Assembly: GCA_029287695.1 (NCBI GenBank)
Contig: JARFQQ010000091.1
Location: 1-15,012 of the forward strand
DNA from: Gammaproteobacteria bacterium
GTDB lineage: Bacteria; Pseudomonadota; Gammaproteobacteria; Chromatiales; Chromatiaceae
Length of the DNA stretch: 15,012 bases
Direction: 5' to 3'
Positions 7,605 through 15,012 of the stretch are shown here, piece by piece (the stretch's first letter is position 1; each line of letters begins with the position of its first letter). Position numbers and translations under genes: made by a program. The notes under the pieces were generated by a model, which saw only the letters and a list, made by a program, of their open reading frames with translations, did not search any database and was not told the DNA's origin.

Positions 7605-8366
7605 ATGACTGAAATACTCATCCTCTTCCTGGCCGGACTTTTCCTGCCACTCTTTCCCCTCAGCATGGGTTTCAACTGGCTGCTTGGACGAATGCAGTCT
7701 CCCGTGTTGCGCGCTCTCGCCCTGCTGCTCTGGCCACAGGCAGGACTGCTCCTGATCAGTCAGCTGGAGTTTGCTGTTCCCGACTGGTTTCTGTTGCTTG
7801 CACTGGCATCATCCGGATTCTATGCCTTTCGCGCCCTTGCCCTGCGAGACGTCGGCGAATGGAGCGGTTTCCTTGCGACTTCCTCCTGGGCGTTCCTGTG
7901 GATTCCGATCCATGCGGGCACCGCGATCATGAACGTACAGCTCTATGCGCTTGGTTTCAGCGTACCGCTGGTCCTGCTTGCTTTTCTCGGCGCAGGGCTG
8001 GAGCGACGCTTCGGTGCTGCATGCACCGGCTTGTATGGCGGACTTGCCGAATCCATACCACGATTTTCGACAATTCTCGTGCTTGTTGTTCTGGCGATCA
8101 TTGCCACGCCGCTGTTTCCGGCATTCTTCATCATGCTCGTGACAATCACACAGGCCATGAGCGTCATGCCTGCCATTGCCGCCGGCATCGCCGTCGTCTG
8201 GTTGCTCTGGAGCTGGGCCGGCGCCCTGTTGCTGCAGGGCCTTGTCACCGGCACGCCTGACGACTCCCGGCCCGCCGATCTTCACACCGGGGCAATTCTG
8301 GGCTATGCACTGATCCTGGTGCTGCTTCTCGTGGCTGGCATTGCGGGAATGGGAGTGCTCTCATGA
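7605..8366 (+). CDS. Small membrane protein of the DAB cassette, NuoM/MrpD C-terminal-like
   Basis: This 253-residue protein is almost entirely hydrophobic, with seven to eight likely membrane segments and short loops. I cannot name it. The stretch around residues 144-185 (YGGLAESIPRF, then a long hydrophobic run with PLFPAFFIM) resembles the helix 11-12 region of NuoM/MrpD-type antiporter subunits, where GLA-x-x-x-P precedes the helices. The rest of such a subunit is absent, so it may be a reduced second antiporter-like subunit. This is inferred from pattern, not alignment. GAGGTG eight bases upstream supports the start. It begins one base after dabB and its last codons overlap the dabA start as ATGA, so it is firmly part of the cassette. 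It may help DabB assemble or shape the ion path. Confidence 0.85.
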   Translation: MTEILILFLAGLFLPLFPLSMGFNWLLGRMQSPVLRALALLLWPQAGLLLISQLEFAVPDWFLLLALASSGFYAFRALALRDVGEWSGFLATSSWAFLWIPIHAGTAIMNVQLYALGFSVPLVLLAFLGAGLERRFGAACTGLYGGLAESIPRFSTILVLVVLAIIATPLFPAFFIMLVTITQAMSVMPAIAAGIAVVWLLWSWAGALLLQGLVTGTPDDSRPADLHTGAILGYALILVLLLVAGIAGMGVLS

Positions 8367-11300
8367 CAATGGCGCTGGGAAAAAAGCTGGGCATCCGCTC
8401 GATGGTCTACGTTTCTGGCGAACCAATTCCGTTTTTCTGGCCCATGCGTTCATTCATCCATCACAACCCGCTGCATGGTCTCGAGGATCTGCCCTTCGCG
8501 GAGGCTGTCGCTATCGGAACCAGACTCTTTCATGGAAGAGGATTCCTGCCACGCCGTGATTACAAGCGATATCTTGCGGAAAACAGGGTAGCGACTGGTG
8601 AGCTGGAAGCAGGTATTGAGGAGTTTGTCGCGAAACAGGCATCTGTTCCCGGCATCGATCTCGAGCGCTGGTTGATGATCCTTTTAACCAGTCTCGACCA
8701 TACGGTCGCACTCAAAGGCAAGTTTGCCGATGCCATCGATATCCATGCAGCACTGACAGATACGAAGCCCGACACCGGACGACCCGTCGACGAATCAGCA
8801 CTTGCAGACACGCTTCGTGCAGAGCTGCTCGGTGACCGCCCGGTCTACGAGGCCGTCGATATCCTCTTCGGTACGGAGATTCAGACCGATCTCGACGAAC
8901 TCGTCATCAAGACCTGTCTCGATTTTTTCGACGAGGGACAATCGGTCTGGCACATGCCCGGCCGCGAACAGGGCCTTTTTAACGCCTGGAGCGATCTGGC
9001 AGCGCACCATGACCGACTCCTGCTCGATGGACTGCCTGTCGGCCGGGTTCTGGCCGACAGGACTGAACCGGAAGAAGTCATCGCAGCCGTCATGGACAGC
9101 CTGGGGATTCCCCGGTCGGAATGGGTCGCCTGCTTTACGCGCGAGATCGCACAGTTGCATGGTTGGGCAGGTTTCATTCGATGGCGGGGAAATGCGAAAC
9201 GCTATCACTGGACTCGACGCTTTCCTGCCGACCTGGTCGACTTCCTCGCAATCCGGCTGACTCTTGCACAGGCATTGCTCAACACGCGCCGTCACAGAAA
9301 GCTGCCAGTAACGCGCATGGCACTCGAGGATGCCATCAGCACACATACGCGCGAGACCTGGCTGCGTTACGAACTGCACAGTGGCTCGATCCTTCCGGCC
9401 TGGTTGCGTCCTGTCGAAGAGGCCCTGTTGCGCGGCAGGGAGCCGCTTGTCGACAAGGTATTCGAAGACTACAGCCTTGCCCTGCGCAAGCAGGAGGCCG
9501 ATACCCAGGCAGAACGCCTGCGAGAGCTTGCGGCTGCCTGCGGGGATGAAGATGTGCTCGACAGGCTCCCACCGGACCAGCTGGACGATCTGTTGCGCAT
9601 TCTGCAGCAATTCGAACGCGAGGAAGGCATGATCTGGCTGCAGGCCATGGAGAAGCATGCCATGGGCCATCTGCTGGAAAACGTCAATCTCACATTACCC
9701 GAAGAGCGTGACAAGCGGCCGTTTGCCCAGGCGCTTTTCTGCATCGATACCCGCTCCGAACGGATTCGCCGTCACCTGGAGAGCGCTGGCGACTACGAAA
9801 CATTCGGTATCGCCGGATTCTTCGGGGTGCCGATCAGCTTTATGGAGCTTGGCAAGGGCAGCGAAATGCACCTCTGCCCTGTTCTGCTCAAGCCAAAGAA
9901 CCTGGTACTGGAAATCGCCACGGCACCTGCCGGCGATGTTGCAGCACTCTCCGTCCTGGAAAAACTGCTTCATGAACTCAAGGAGTCGGTACTGACACCG
10001 TACGTTACCGTGGAAGCGATCGGCATGCTCTTCGGTTTTGACATGATCGGCAAGACGATCATGCCCCAGGGCTACGCACGCTGGCGTCAGCGTCTCTACA
10101 GGGAGAAACCCGGTACCCACCTGCTGCTCGACAAGCTCGACCGCGAACAGGCCAACTCCATCGTCCGTGCTGTACAGCGTGCCGTAGTCGGCAAGGCCGT
10201 CGAACTGGAAATCGGGCTCAAACCCGAGGTGATTACAGATGACATGGTACGCGAGCTTCGCGAAGCTGCACTGGGCAACACGACCTCGGCTCCGACACTG
10301 CTGGAGGCATGCTCGCTGACAGACGAGGAGGAACGCGATTTTATTCAGCGCCTGCGCAATGTCTACCGCATCGATGCGGCATTCGCGCGACTGCAGATGG
10401 AACAGGTTGGACGTATCGGATTCAGTCTCGAGGAACAGACCAATTTCGTTGCTCAGGCCCTGAGCTCGATTGGTCTCAAAAGCGGCATGTCGCGCTTTGT
10501 CCTGCTCGTGGGGCACGGCAGTACATCGGAGAACAACCCCTATGAATCCGCGCTCGACTGTGGCGCCTGCGGCGGCAACCACGGCCTCACCAATGCCAAG
10601 GCACTTGCCCACATGGCCAACAGGCCACAAGTGCGTAACCGGCTGCGCTACCACGGAATCATCATTCCCGAAGACACCTGGTTCATTCCGGCCATGCACG
10701 ACACCGTCAGCGACCGGCTCAGGCTTTACGAGCTCGAGCGGATCCCCTCGTCGCACGTGATCTACCTCGACCGGTTACGCAGTGGCCTGGTCGCCGCATC
10801 GCGACTCTGCGCACAGGAACGCCTGCCCGAACTGCAACTCAAGCCGGCACCCGTCGATCCGGGCAGTGCCAATCGCGATGCGCATCGCAATGCAGTGGAC
10901 TGGTCACAGGTCAGGCCTGAGTGGGGGCTGTCGGGCAATGCCTATTTCATCATCGGCCGACGCAATCTGACCCGTGATTTCCCGCTGAAAGGACGCGCCT
11001 TTCTGCACTCCTATGACTACCGGGCCGACGCGCGACGAAGGTTGCTTGAAAGTATCCTCACGGGCCCTCTCGTGGTCGGACAGTGGATCAATATGGAACA
11101 CTATTTCTCGACTGTCGATAATGAACGCTTCGGTAGCGGCAGCAAGGTTTATCACAACGTGGCCGGACGTTTCGGCGTCATGACGGGAAATCTCAGTGAC
11201 TTGCGCACAGGGCTCCCTTCCCAGACCGTCCTCAAACAGGGTCAGCCCTGGCATCAGCCGATACGCCTCGTGACAGTGATCGAGGCGCCCTTCGAACATG

Positions 11301-11479
11301 CCTGGCGTTCAATCGAAGAGGTCGCAACCATCAAGCATCTCGTACGCAATGGGTGGATCCGCCTGATGATCATCGATCCCGAGAAGAAGGTCGCAAAAAT
11401 CTACGCTGACGACGACTGGATCAGCCTGCCTCTACCCCTCGACGCAACTACTCCACAGAGTGAGTCCATCGCATCATGA
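8363..11479 (+). CDS. dabA: DabA: DUF2309 beta-carbonic-anhydrase-like zinc subunit of the DAB pump
   Basis: This 1038-residue soluble protein is DabA (DUF2309/UPF0753). With DabB it is thought to hydrate CO2 one-way to bicarbonate on the cytosolic face of the membrane, driven by an ion gradient. The DUF2309 signature FIHHNPLHGLEDLPF begins at residue 31. The zinc-site residues are all present: C460 and D462 in FCIDTRSE, H718 in VGHGS, and C733 in DCGACGG. R464 next to D462, expected from beta-carbonic anhydrases, is also kept. It appears longer than the characterised Halothiobacillus DabA2, with an extra N-terminal region and a longer stretch between the two ligand pairs. The start is in an ATGA overlap with the previous gene and has GGGAG seven bases upstream. 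Its own stop overlaps the PII-like start the same way. No frameshift is seen. Confidence 0.96.
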   Translation: MTMALGKKLGIRSMVYVSGEPIPFFWPMRSFIHHNPLHGLEDLPFAEAVAIGTRLFHGRGFLPRRDYKRYLAENRVATGELEAGIEEFVAKQASVPGIDLERWLMILLTSLDHTVALKGKFADAIDIHAALTDTKPDTGRPVDESALADTLRAELLGDRPVYEAVDILFGTEIQTDLDELVIKTCLDFFDEGQSVWHMPGREQGLFNAWSDLAAHHDRLLLDGLPVGRVLADRTEPEEVIAAVMDSLGIPRSEWVACFTREIAQLHGWAGFIRWRGNAKRYHWTRRFPADLVDFLAIRLTLAQALLNTRRHRKLPVTRMALEDAISTHTRETWLRYELHSGSILPAWLRPVEEALLRGREPLVDKVFEDYSLALRKQEADTQAERLRELAAACGDEDVLDRLPPDQLDDLLRILQQFEREEGMIWLQAMEKHAMGHLLENVNLTLPEERDKRPFAQALFCIDTRSERIRRHLESAGDYETFGIAGFFGVPISFMELGKGSEMHLCPVLLKPKNLVLEIATAPAGDVAALSVLEKLLHELKESVLTPYVTVEAIGMLFGFDMIGKTIMPQGYARWRQRLYREKPGTHLLLDKLDREQANSIVRAVQRAVVGKAVELEIGLKPEVITDDMVRELREAALGNTTSAPTLLEACSLTDEEERDFIQRLRNVYRIDAAFARLQMEQVGRIGFSLEEQTNFVAQALSSIGLKSGMSRFVLLVGHGSTSENNPYESALDCGACGGNHGLTNAKALAHMANRPQVRNRLRYHGIIIPEDTWFIPAMHDTVSDRLRLYELERIPSSHVIYLDRLRSGLVAASRLCAQERLPELQLKPAPVDPGSANRDAHRNAVDWSQVRPEWGLSGNAYFIIGRRNLTRDFPLKGRAFLHSYDYRADARRRLLESILTGPLVVGQWINMEHYFSTVDNERFGSGSKVYHNVAGRFGVMTGNLSDLRTGLPSQTVLKQGQPWHQPIRLVTVIEAPFEHAWRSIEEVATIKHLVRNGWIRLMIIDPEKKVAKIYADDDWISLPLPLDATTPQSESIAS

Positions 11480-11802
11480 AAAATCTCAACCTGAATCCCC
11501 TGAAGAAACTCGAAATCATCCTTGGCGGCGAACACCAGAATCTGGCCACCGACGTTCTCGACCGCGCCGGGGTCAAGGGCTATACGATTATCAACAACCT
11601 CTCGGGCAAGGGAAGCCACGGTTTCCACGAGGGCCATCTGATGTTCAACGAAGACGACGTGCTGGTCATGATTATCGCCGCTGTGCCAGAGGAGCTTGTA
11701 GAGCCAATCCTGCAGGGACTGGCGCCTTTCTACAATGCGCACTCCGGCGTGGTTTTCATTTCCGATATCCAGGTGACCCGCCTGGTCAAGTTCAGCAACT
11801 AG
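11476..11802 (+). CDS. PII-like signalling protein of the DAB cassette (CPII-type)
   Basis: This 108-residue protein has the PII ferredoxin-like fold pattern. An opening strand (LKKLEIILGG) is followed by a helix, GVKGYTIINNLSGKG leading into a short T-loop, a VLVMIIAAV strand, a helix and a closing VVFISDIQVTRLV strand. It lacks the canonical GlnB T-loop with the uridylylated tyrosine. Its place after dabA points to the CPII type, a carboxysome-associated PII-like protein reported to bind ADP/AMP together with bicarbonate. The likely role is to tune the DabAB pump to energy or bicarbonate status. Its ATG lies inside the dabA stop (ATGA), so it is made in step with DabA. The ligand is inferred from the family, not visible in the sequence. 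Confidence 0.88.
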   Translation: MKNLNLNPLKKLEIILGGEHQNLATDVLDRAGVKGYTIINNLSGKGSHGFHEGHLMFNEDDVLVMIIAAVPEELVEPILQGLAPFYNAHSGVVFISDIQVTRLVKFSN

Positions 11803-11822
11803 TTACCTGTGCTGGACATAAC

Positions 11823-11880
11823 GCCGGATCCGGCATGCACGGAATGAATCAAGCCGGGAGTAATCCCGCTGATATTTCTC
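11823..11880. terminator. Inverted repeats between the PII-like gene and radA, possible terminator
   Basis: Two structures lie in the 76-base convergent gap. GCCGGATCCGGC (11823-11834) is a perfect 12-base palindrome. Then AGC-C-GGGA (11852-11859) pairs with TCCC-GCT (11864-11870), with one bulged C, around GTAA or a nearby loop, and is followed by the mildly T-rich GATATTTCTC. The second could end the DAB transcript. On the minus strand the downstream tract is not T-rich, so radA termination is unclear. Confidence 0.4.
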
Positions 11881-13243
11881 AGGAGATGATCTCGATCGCA
11901 TCCGCCAGTCGCTTCACAGGGACGATCTCGACATCCCCGGTCGTCTTCTCCTTCGGCCTGTTGGCCCAGGGAACGACGATACGCCTGAAGCCATGCTTGG
12001 CGGCTTCCCGGATGCGCTCCTGACCGTTGGTCACCGGGCGGATTTCGCCTGACAACCCCACTTCCCCGAATGCGGCTGTCTCGCCTGGCAGCGGCTTGTC
12101 CCGCAAGCTTGAGATCACGGCCAGCAATACCGGGAGGTCTGCTGCTGTTTCCGTGATCCGTACGCCGCCGACCACATTGACGTAGACATCCTGATCATAC
12201 ATGGCAATACCCGCATGGCGATGCAACACGGCCAGCAGCATCGACAGACGGTTCTGCTCCAGACCAAGTGTCACGCGGCGCGGATTGGCCAGCGGACTCG
12301 AGTCAACAAGCGCCTGCGCCTCGACGAGCAGTGGCCGGCTGCCCTCGCGTGTCACAAGAATGGCGCTGCCGCTGACGGCTCCCTGGTGACGCGACAGGAA
12401 GATGGCCGAGGGGTTGGAGACAGCTTTCAGTCCCTTGTCCGTCATGGCAAAGAGACCCAGCTCATTGACCGCGCCGAAGCGGTTTTTCATGGTACGAATC
12501 AGGCGGAACTGACTGCCTGCCTCACCTTCAAAGTAAAGTACCGTATCCACCATGTGTTCGAGTACACGCGGGCCTGCAAGACTGCCCTCCTTGGTGACGT
12601 GACCGACAAGGATGACAGTGATGCCGGTCTGCTTGGCGAATCGCACGAGCTGCGCCGTGCTTTCGCGCACCTGGGCGACCGCTCCGGGGGCTGATTGCAG
12701 CATCTCGGTAAACATCGTCTGGATGGAGTCGACGACCATGACTCTGGGTTGTTCGGCAGCAGCCAGGGGAAGAATCCGCTCAACCGAGGTCTCGGTCAGC
12801 AGCCGGAGCCTGGCGGAATCCAGTCCGAGCCTGGCAGCACGCAGACTGATCTGATCGGCGGACTCCTCGCCGCTGACATAAAGTGTCGCTACCTGTGCCG
12901 AGAGAATCGAGAGCGTCTGGATCAGCAAGGTCGATTTTCCGATTCCCGGGTCGCCACCGATCAGTACGACCGAGCCGTCGACGAACCCTCCACCGAGCAC
13001 GCGATCCAGTTCTCCGATGCCGGTCAGTGTGCGAGGCTCATTGCGTGCAGAGACTTCCGTCAAATTGCGAATGACGTTTGACCGGGTCTCCCCTGCATAG
13101 CCGATCTGGCGTTTCGGTTCCGGACTGACAGCCGCTTCCTCGAGCGAATTCCATGCCTGGCACTCGGCGCACTGCCCGGACCATTTCGGGAAAATTGCGC
13201 CGCACTCACGGCATTGATACTGGGTCCTGGACGCTTTCGCCAT
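11879..13243 (-). CDS. radA: RadA (Sms) DNA repair and branch-migration ATPase
   Basis: The chosen 454-residue product is full-length RadA, a DnaB-like ring helicase that extends and resolves recombination branches in homologous recombination. In order it has a C4 zinc finger (C11, C14, C25, C28), a RecA-like ATPase with Walker A GGDPGIGKST at 96-105 and Walker B ending at D172, the RadA-specific KNRFG at 253-257, and a C-terminal Lon-protease-like domain. The frame extends upstream to an ATG at 13294, but that would overlap alr by 43 bases and add 17 atypical residues. The ATG at 13243 gives the usual MAKA start and has GAGGAG eleven bases upstream. It follows alr by eight bases, implying co-transcription with dnaB and alr. 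Confidence 0.95.
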   Translation of the reverse strand: MAKASRTQYQCRECGAIFPKWSGQCAECQAWNSLEEAAVSPEPKRQIGYAGETRSNVIRNLTEVSARNEPRTLTGIGELDRVLGGGFVDGSVVLIGGDPGIGKSTLLIQTLSILSAQVATLYVSGEESADQISLRAARLGLDSARLRLLTETSVERILPLAAAEQPRVMVVDSIQTMFTEMLQSAPGAVAQVRESTAQLVRFAKQTGITVILVGHVTKEGSLAGPRVLEHMVDTVLYFEGEAGSQFRLIRTMKNRFGAVNELGLFAMTDKGLKAVSNPSAIFLSRHQGAVSGSAILVTREGSRPLLVEAQALVDSSPLANPRRVTLGLEQNRLSMLLAVLHRHAGIAMYDQDVYVNVVGGVRITETAADLPVLLAVISSLRDKPLPGETAAFGEVGLSGEIRPVTNGQERIREAAKHGFRRIVVPWANRPKEKTTGDVEIVPVKRLADAIEIIS

Positions 13244-13251
13244 CCCTGCTG

Positions 13252-14325
13252 TCACTCCTCGTAGCGGTACTTGACGCGACCCGTGAGCCGGCAAAAGAGT
13301 TCATAGGTGATCGTTCCGGCCGCGCGTGCAATCTCCTCGGCCGGGAGCCCCTCGCCCCAAAGCACGACGGAGTCACCGACACGGGGGTTGCTGATAGCAC
13401 GAAGATCGAGCGTAATCATGTCCATGGAGACGCGGCCAGCAAGAGCAGCGCGCTGGCCGTTGACGAGTACAGGCGTGCCGCTGGGCGCGTGTCGAGGATA
13501 ACCATCGCCATAGCCGATGGCAGCAACGCCGACCGGCATGTCCTCCGGACATGTCCAGGTACTGCCGTAGCCGATGCTGTCACCCTTGTGCAGGTGGCGA
13601 ACGGCGATCAGCCTGGTTCGCAAGGTCATGACGGGCTCCAGACCCTCATCCCCCGCGACGCTGTCGGGAAACGGCGAGGTGCCGTAGAGCATGATACCGG
13701 GCCGCACCCAGCCTTTATGCGAGTCTGGCCAGCCGAGAATTCCAGCAGAGTTGGCAATACTGACTTCCAGTTCCGGATCGATGAAGGGAATGAATGCCTC
13801 GAGCTGCTGTCTTGTATAGTCGTTCTGCCTGTCGTCGGCATTGGCAAAGTGTGTCATGACACCCACCAGCCTGACATCCTCGTACCCGCGGAGCCGGCTG
13901 ATGACAGCTTCCGCTTCGCCGGTCTGGAGACCAATTCGATGCATACCCGTGTCGATCTTGACCCAGAGACGCAGGGGCGACGCGCCGGCGGGCAGCTTGT
14001 CGAGCAGCTGCAGCTGGAAACGGTCATGTATGACCAGATCCAGATCACTGTCACGACAGAGAAGCAACTCAGGCAGGCTGTTGAATCCCTCCAGGACCAT
14101 GATCTGCCCGTCGAAGCCGGCATGGCGCAACTGCAATGCCTCCTCGACACGCGCAACCGCGAAGGCGTCGGCTCCGGCAAGTGCTCTTGCCACCTCAACC
14201 AGACCATGCCCGTAGCCGTTGGCCTTGATGGCAGCAATGACTCTGCAGCCCGTGGCCACTTCTTTTACCCGGTCGAGGTTATGCCGTAAGGCCGAAAGAT
14301 TGATACGTGCAACGGGAGAGGTCAT
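13252..14325 (-). CDS. alr: Alanine racemase
   Basis: This 357-residue protein is a biosynthetic alanine racemase, a PLP enzyme that makes D-alanine for peptidoglycan in the cytosol. The PLP lysine is K34 in AAIKANGYGHG. The opposite catalytic tyrosine is Y253 in IGYGSTW. Other family motifs are KIDTGMHRIG (123-132), the THFANAD block, RPGIMLYG, and AGRVSMDM near residue 297. Length matches the family. The ATG at 14325 starts MTSPVARINL, a normal start, though I see no strong ribosome-binding site. It lies 51 bases after dnaB and 8 before radA, in the common gammaproteobacterial order dnaB-alr-radA. Single alr genes are usually essential, but whether another copy exists elsewhere is unknown. 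Confidence 0.96.
   Translation of the reverse strand: MTSPVARINLSALRHNLDRVKEVATGCRVIAAIKANGYGHGLVEVARALAGADAFAVARVEEALQLRHAGFDGQIMVLEGFNSLPELLLCRDSDLDLVIHDRFQLQLLDKLPAGASPLRLWVKIDTGMHRIGLQTGEAEAVISRLRGYEDVRLVGVMTHFANADDRQNDYTRQQLEAFIPFIDPELEVSIANSAGILGWPDSHKGWVRPGIMLYGTSPFPDSVAGDEGLEPVMTLRTRLIAVRHLHKGDSIGYGSTWTCPEDMPVGVAAIGYGDGYPRHAPSGTPVLVNGQRAALAGRVSMDMITLDLRAISNPRVGDSVVLWGEGLPAEEIARAAGTITYELFCRLTGRVKYRYEE
13255..13260 (-). promoter_or_regulatory. radA ribosome-binding site inside the last codons of alr
   Basis: On the minus strand the final two sense codons of alr (Glu-Glu, GAG GAG) followed by its TGA form a strong Shine-Dalgarno, eleven bases before the radA ATG at 13243. It decides the radA start and links its translation to termination of alr. 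Confidence 0.7.
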
Positions 14326-14376
14326 GCGTCGGACGGCATATGCTTCGAACGGAGATCACCGTCCATGGTTGCGGCG

Positions 14377-15012
14377 TCAGTAATCATCCTCACCATAATT
14401 GCCGCCATATCCCATCGGGGCATAGTTCTCGAACTTGGTGTACTGCCCGAGGAAGGTCAGCGTGAGCGTGCCGATCGGGCCATTACGCTGCTTGCCGATG
14501 ATGATCTCGGCCTTGCCTTTCTCCTCTTCGGGGATACTTTCGTTATAGACCTCGTCGCGGTAGATGAAAACCACGAGATCCGCATCCTGCTCGATCGAGC
14601 CGGATTCACGCAGGTCGGACATGACTGGCCGCTTGTTGGGCCGCTGCTCGAGGTTGCGGTTTAGCTGTGACAGTGCGATTACCGGGACATTGAGTTCCTT
14701 GGCGAGGGATTTGAGACCACGCGAGATGGCAGAGATTTCTGTTGCACGGTTCTCGGTCGAACCGGGAGACTGCATCAGCTGCAGGTAATCGATGACAATC
14801 AGTCCGAGTTCACCATTGCACTCGCGCTTGAGGCGGCGTGCCCTGGCGCGAAGGTCTGTCGGTGAAAGGGCCGGCGTATCGTCGATATGGATGGGGGCTT
14901 CTGCGAGCAAGCTGACAGCCGATGTCAGTCTTGGCCACTCGTCGTCCAGCAGCTTGCCCGTACGAACGCGGTGCTGGTCGACACGGCCCAGAGACGACAA
15001 CATGCGCATGGC
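14377..15012 (-). CDS. dnaB: Replicative DNA helicase DnaB, 3' part (cut by window edge)
   Basis: The 211 visible residues are the C-terminal part of DnaB, the hexameric helicase that unwinds DNA at the replication fork. The visible sequence starts at AMRMLSSLG, just after the family's SLEMP segment. It includes Walker B in [10 protein letters not shown], the [10 protein letters not shown] motif, the [16 protein letters not shown] block with the DNA-binding and sensor residues, the KQRNGPIGT segment with the arginine finger, and a glycine/acid-rich tail. The N-terminal domain, linker and Walker A lie outside the window, so the total length is not known. No intein is seen in the visible part, though DnaB Walker A regions are a known insertion site. 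Confidence 0.97.
   Translation of the reverse strand, partial: AMRMLSSLGRVDQHRVRTGKLLDDEWPRLTSAVSLLAEAPIHIDDTPALSPTDLRARARRLKRECNGELGLIVIDYLQLMQSPGSTENRATEISAISRGLKSLAKELNVPVIALSQLNRNLEQRPNKRPVMSDLRESGSIEQDADLVVFIYRDEVYNESIPEEEKGKAEIIIGKQRNGPIGTLTLTFLGQYTKFENYAPMGYGGNYGEDDY

Noticed and set aside
8795..9670. Long minus-strand open frame inside dabA (and a second at 9695-10756)
   Set aside because: Both are antisense to an intact DUF2309 protein with all its motifs, and neither translation resembles a family. GC-rich coding DNA often leaves such frames open.
13244..13294. Upstream radA start at 13294
   Set aside because: It would overlap alr by 43 bases and add 17 atypical residues, while the start at 13243 matches the conserved RadA N-terminus and has a good ribosome-binding site.
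13153..14289. 378-codon plus-strand open frame antisense to alr and the start of radA
   Set aside because: It lies opposite complete alr and radA sequences with all catalytic motifs, and its translation is not protein-like.
1..15012. Mobile elements, CRISPR arrays, tRNA or rRNA genes
   Set aside because: I saw no transposase, integrase, direct-repeat array, terminal inverted repeats or cloverleaf. Flanks and codon use of the DAB cassette look like those of its neighbours, so there is no sign of recent transfer.

Overview
The window looks like chromosomal DNA from a gammaproteobacterium. It is moderately GC-rich (high fifties percent by eye; not computed). The evidence is a set of gammaproteobacterial core genes in familiar order (RNase AM, yciB, yciI and a parvulin isomerase; then dnaB, alr and radA) around an inorganic-carbon uptake cassette of the DAB/DAC type. 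That cassette is typical of chemolithoautotrophs such as sulfur oxidisers, so an autotrophic gammaproteobacterium is the best guess. No rubisco, carboxysome or sulfur-oxidation gene is inside the window to confirm it.

Layout. (1) 1-221, minus: 5' part of an FKBP-type peptidyl-prolyl isomerase, cut by the window edge. (2) 399-2180, plus: an MsbA-like ABC exporter (membrane and ATPase domains fused), divergent from the isomerase. (3) 2294-3130, minus: a PHP-domain nuclease (RNase AM/YciV), convergent with the exporter. (4) 3158-5609, plus: a tight four-gene run: an unrecognised acidic soluble protein, YciB (septation/envelope membrane protein), a YciI-like protein and an exported parvulin isomerase. 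It ends in a clear intrinsic terminator at 5625-5654. (5) 5924-11802, plus: the four-gene DAB cassette, dabB, a small membrane protein resembling the C-terminal end of a NuoM/MrpD-type subunit, dabA, and a PII-like protein. The internal junctions are 1-nt spaced or ATGA overlaps. (6) 11879-15012, minus: radA, alr and the 3' part of dnaB, running toward the DAB cassette.

How the genes work together. DabB is an antiporter-like membrane subunit and DabA a large beta-carbonic-anhydrase-like zinc protein. In the family they couple vectorial CO2 hydration to an ion gradient and accumulate bicarbonate in the cytosol. All four recognised DabA zinc-site residues are present (C460, D462, H718, C733). 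The PII-like protein at the 3' end is probably a sensor of nucleotide or bicarbonate, as described for the carboxysome-associated protein CPII. The 253-aa membrane protein between dabB and dabA has no function I can name. The cassette sits among housekeeping genes here, with no carboxysome genes in view.

I found no tRNA, rRNA, CRISPR array, insertion sequence or prophage gene. The only gene-poor stretch over 300 bases is 5610-5923. It holds the terminator, a possible 48-codon leader ORF and presumably the DAB promoter, which I could not identify.
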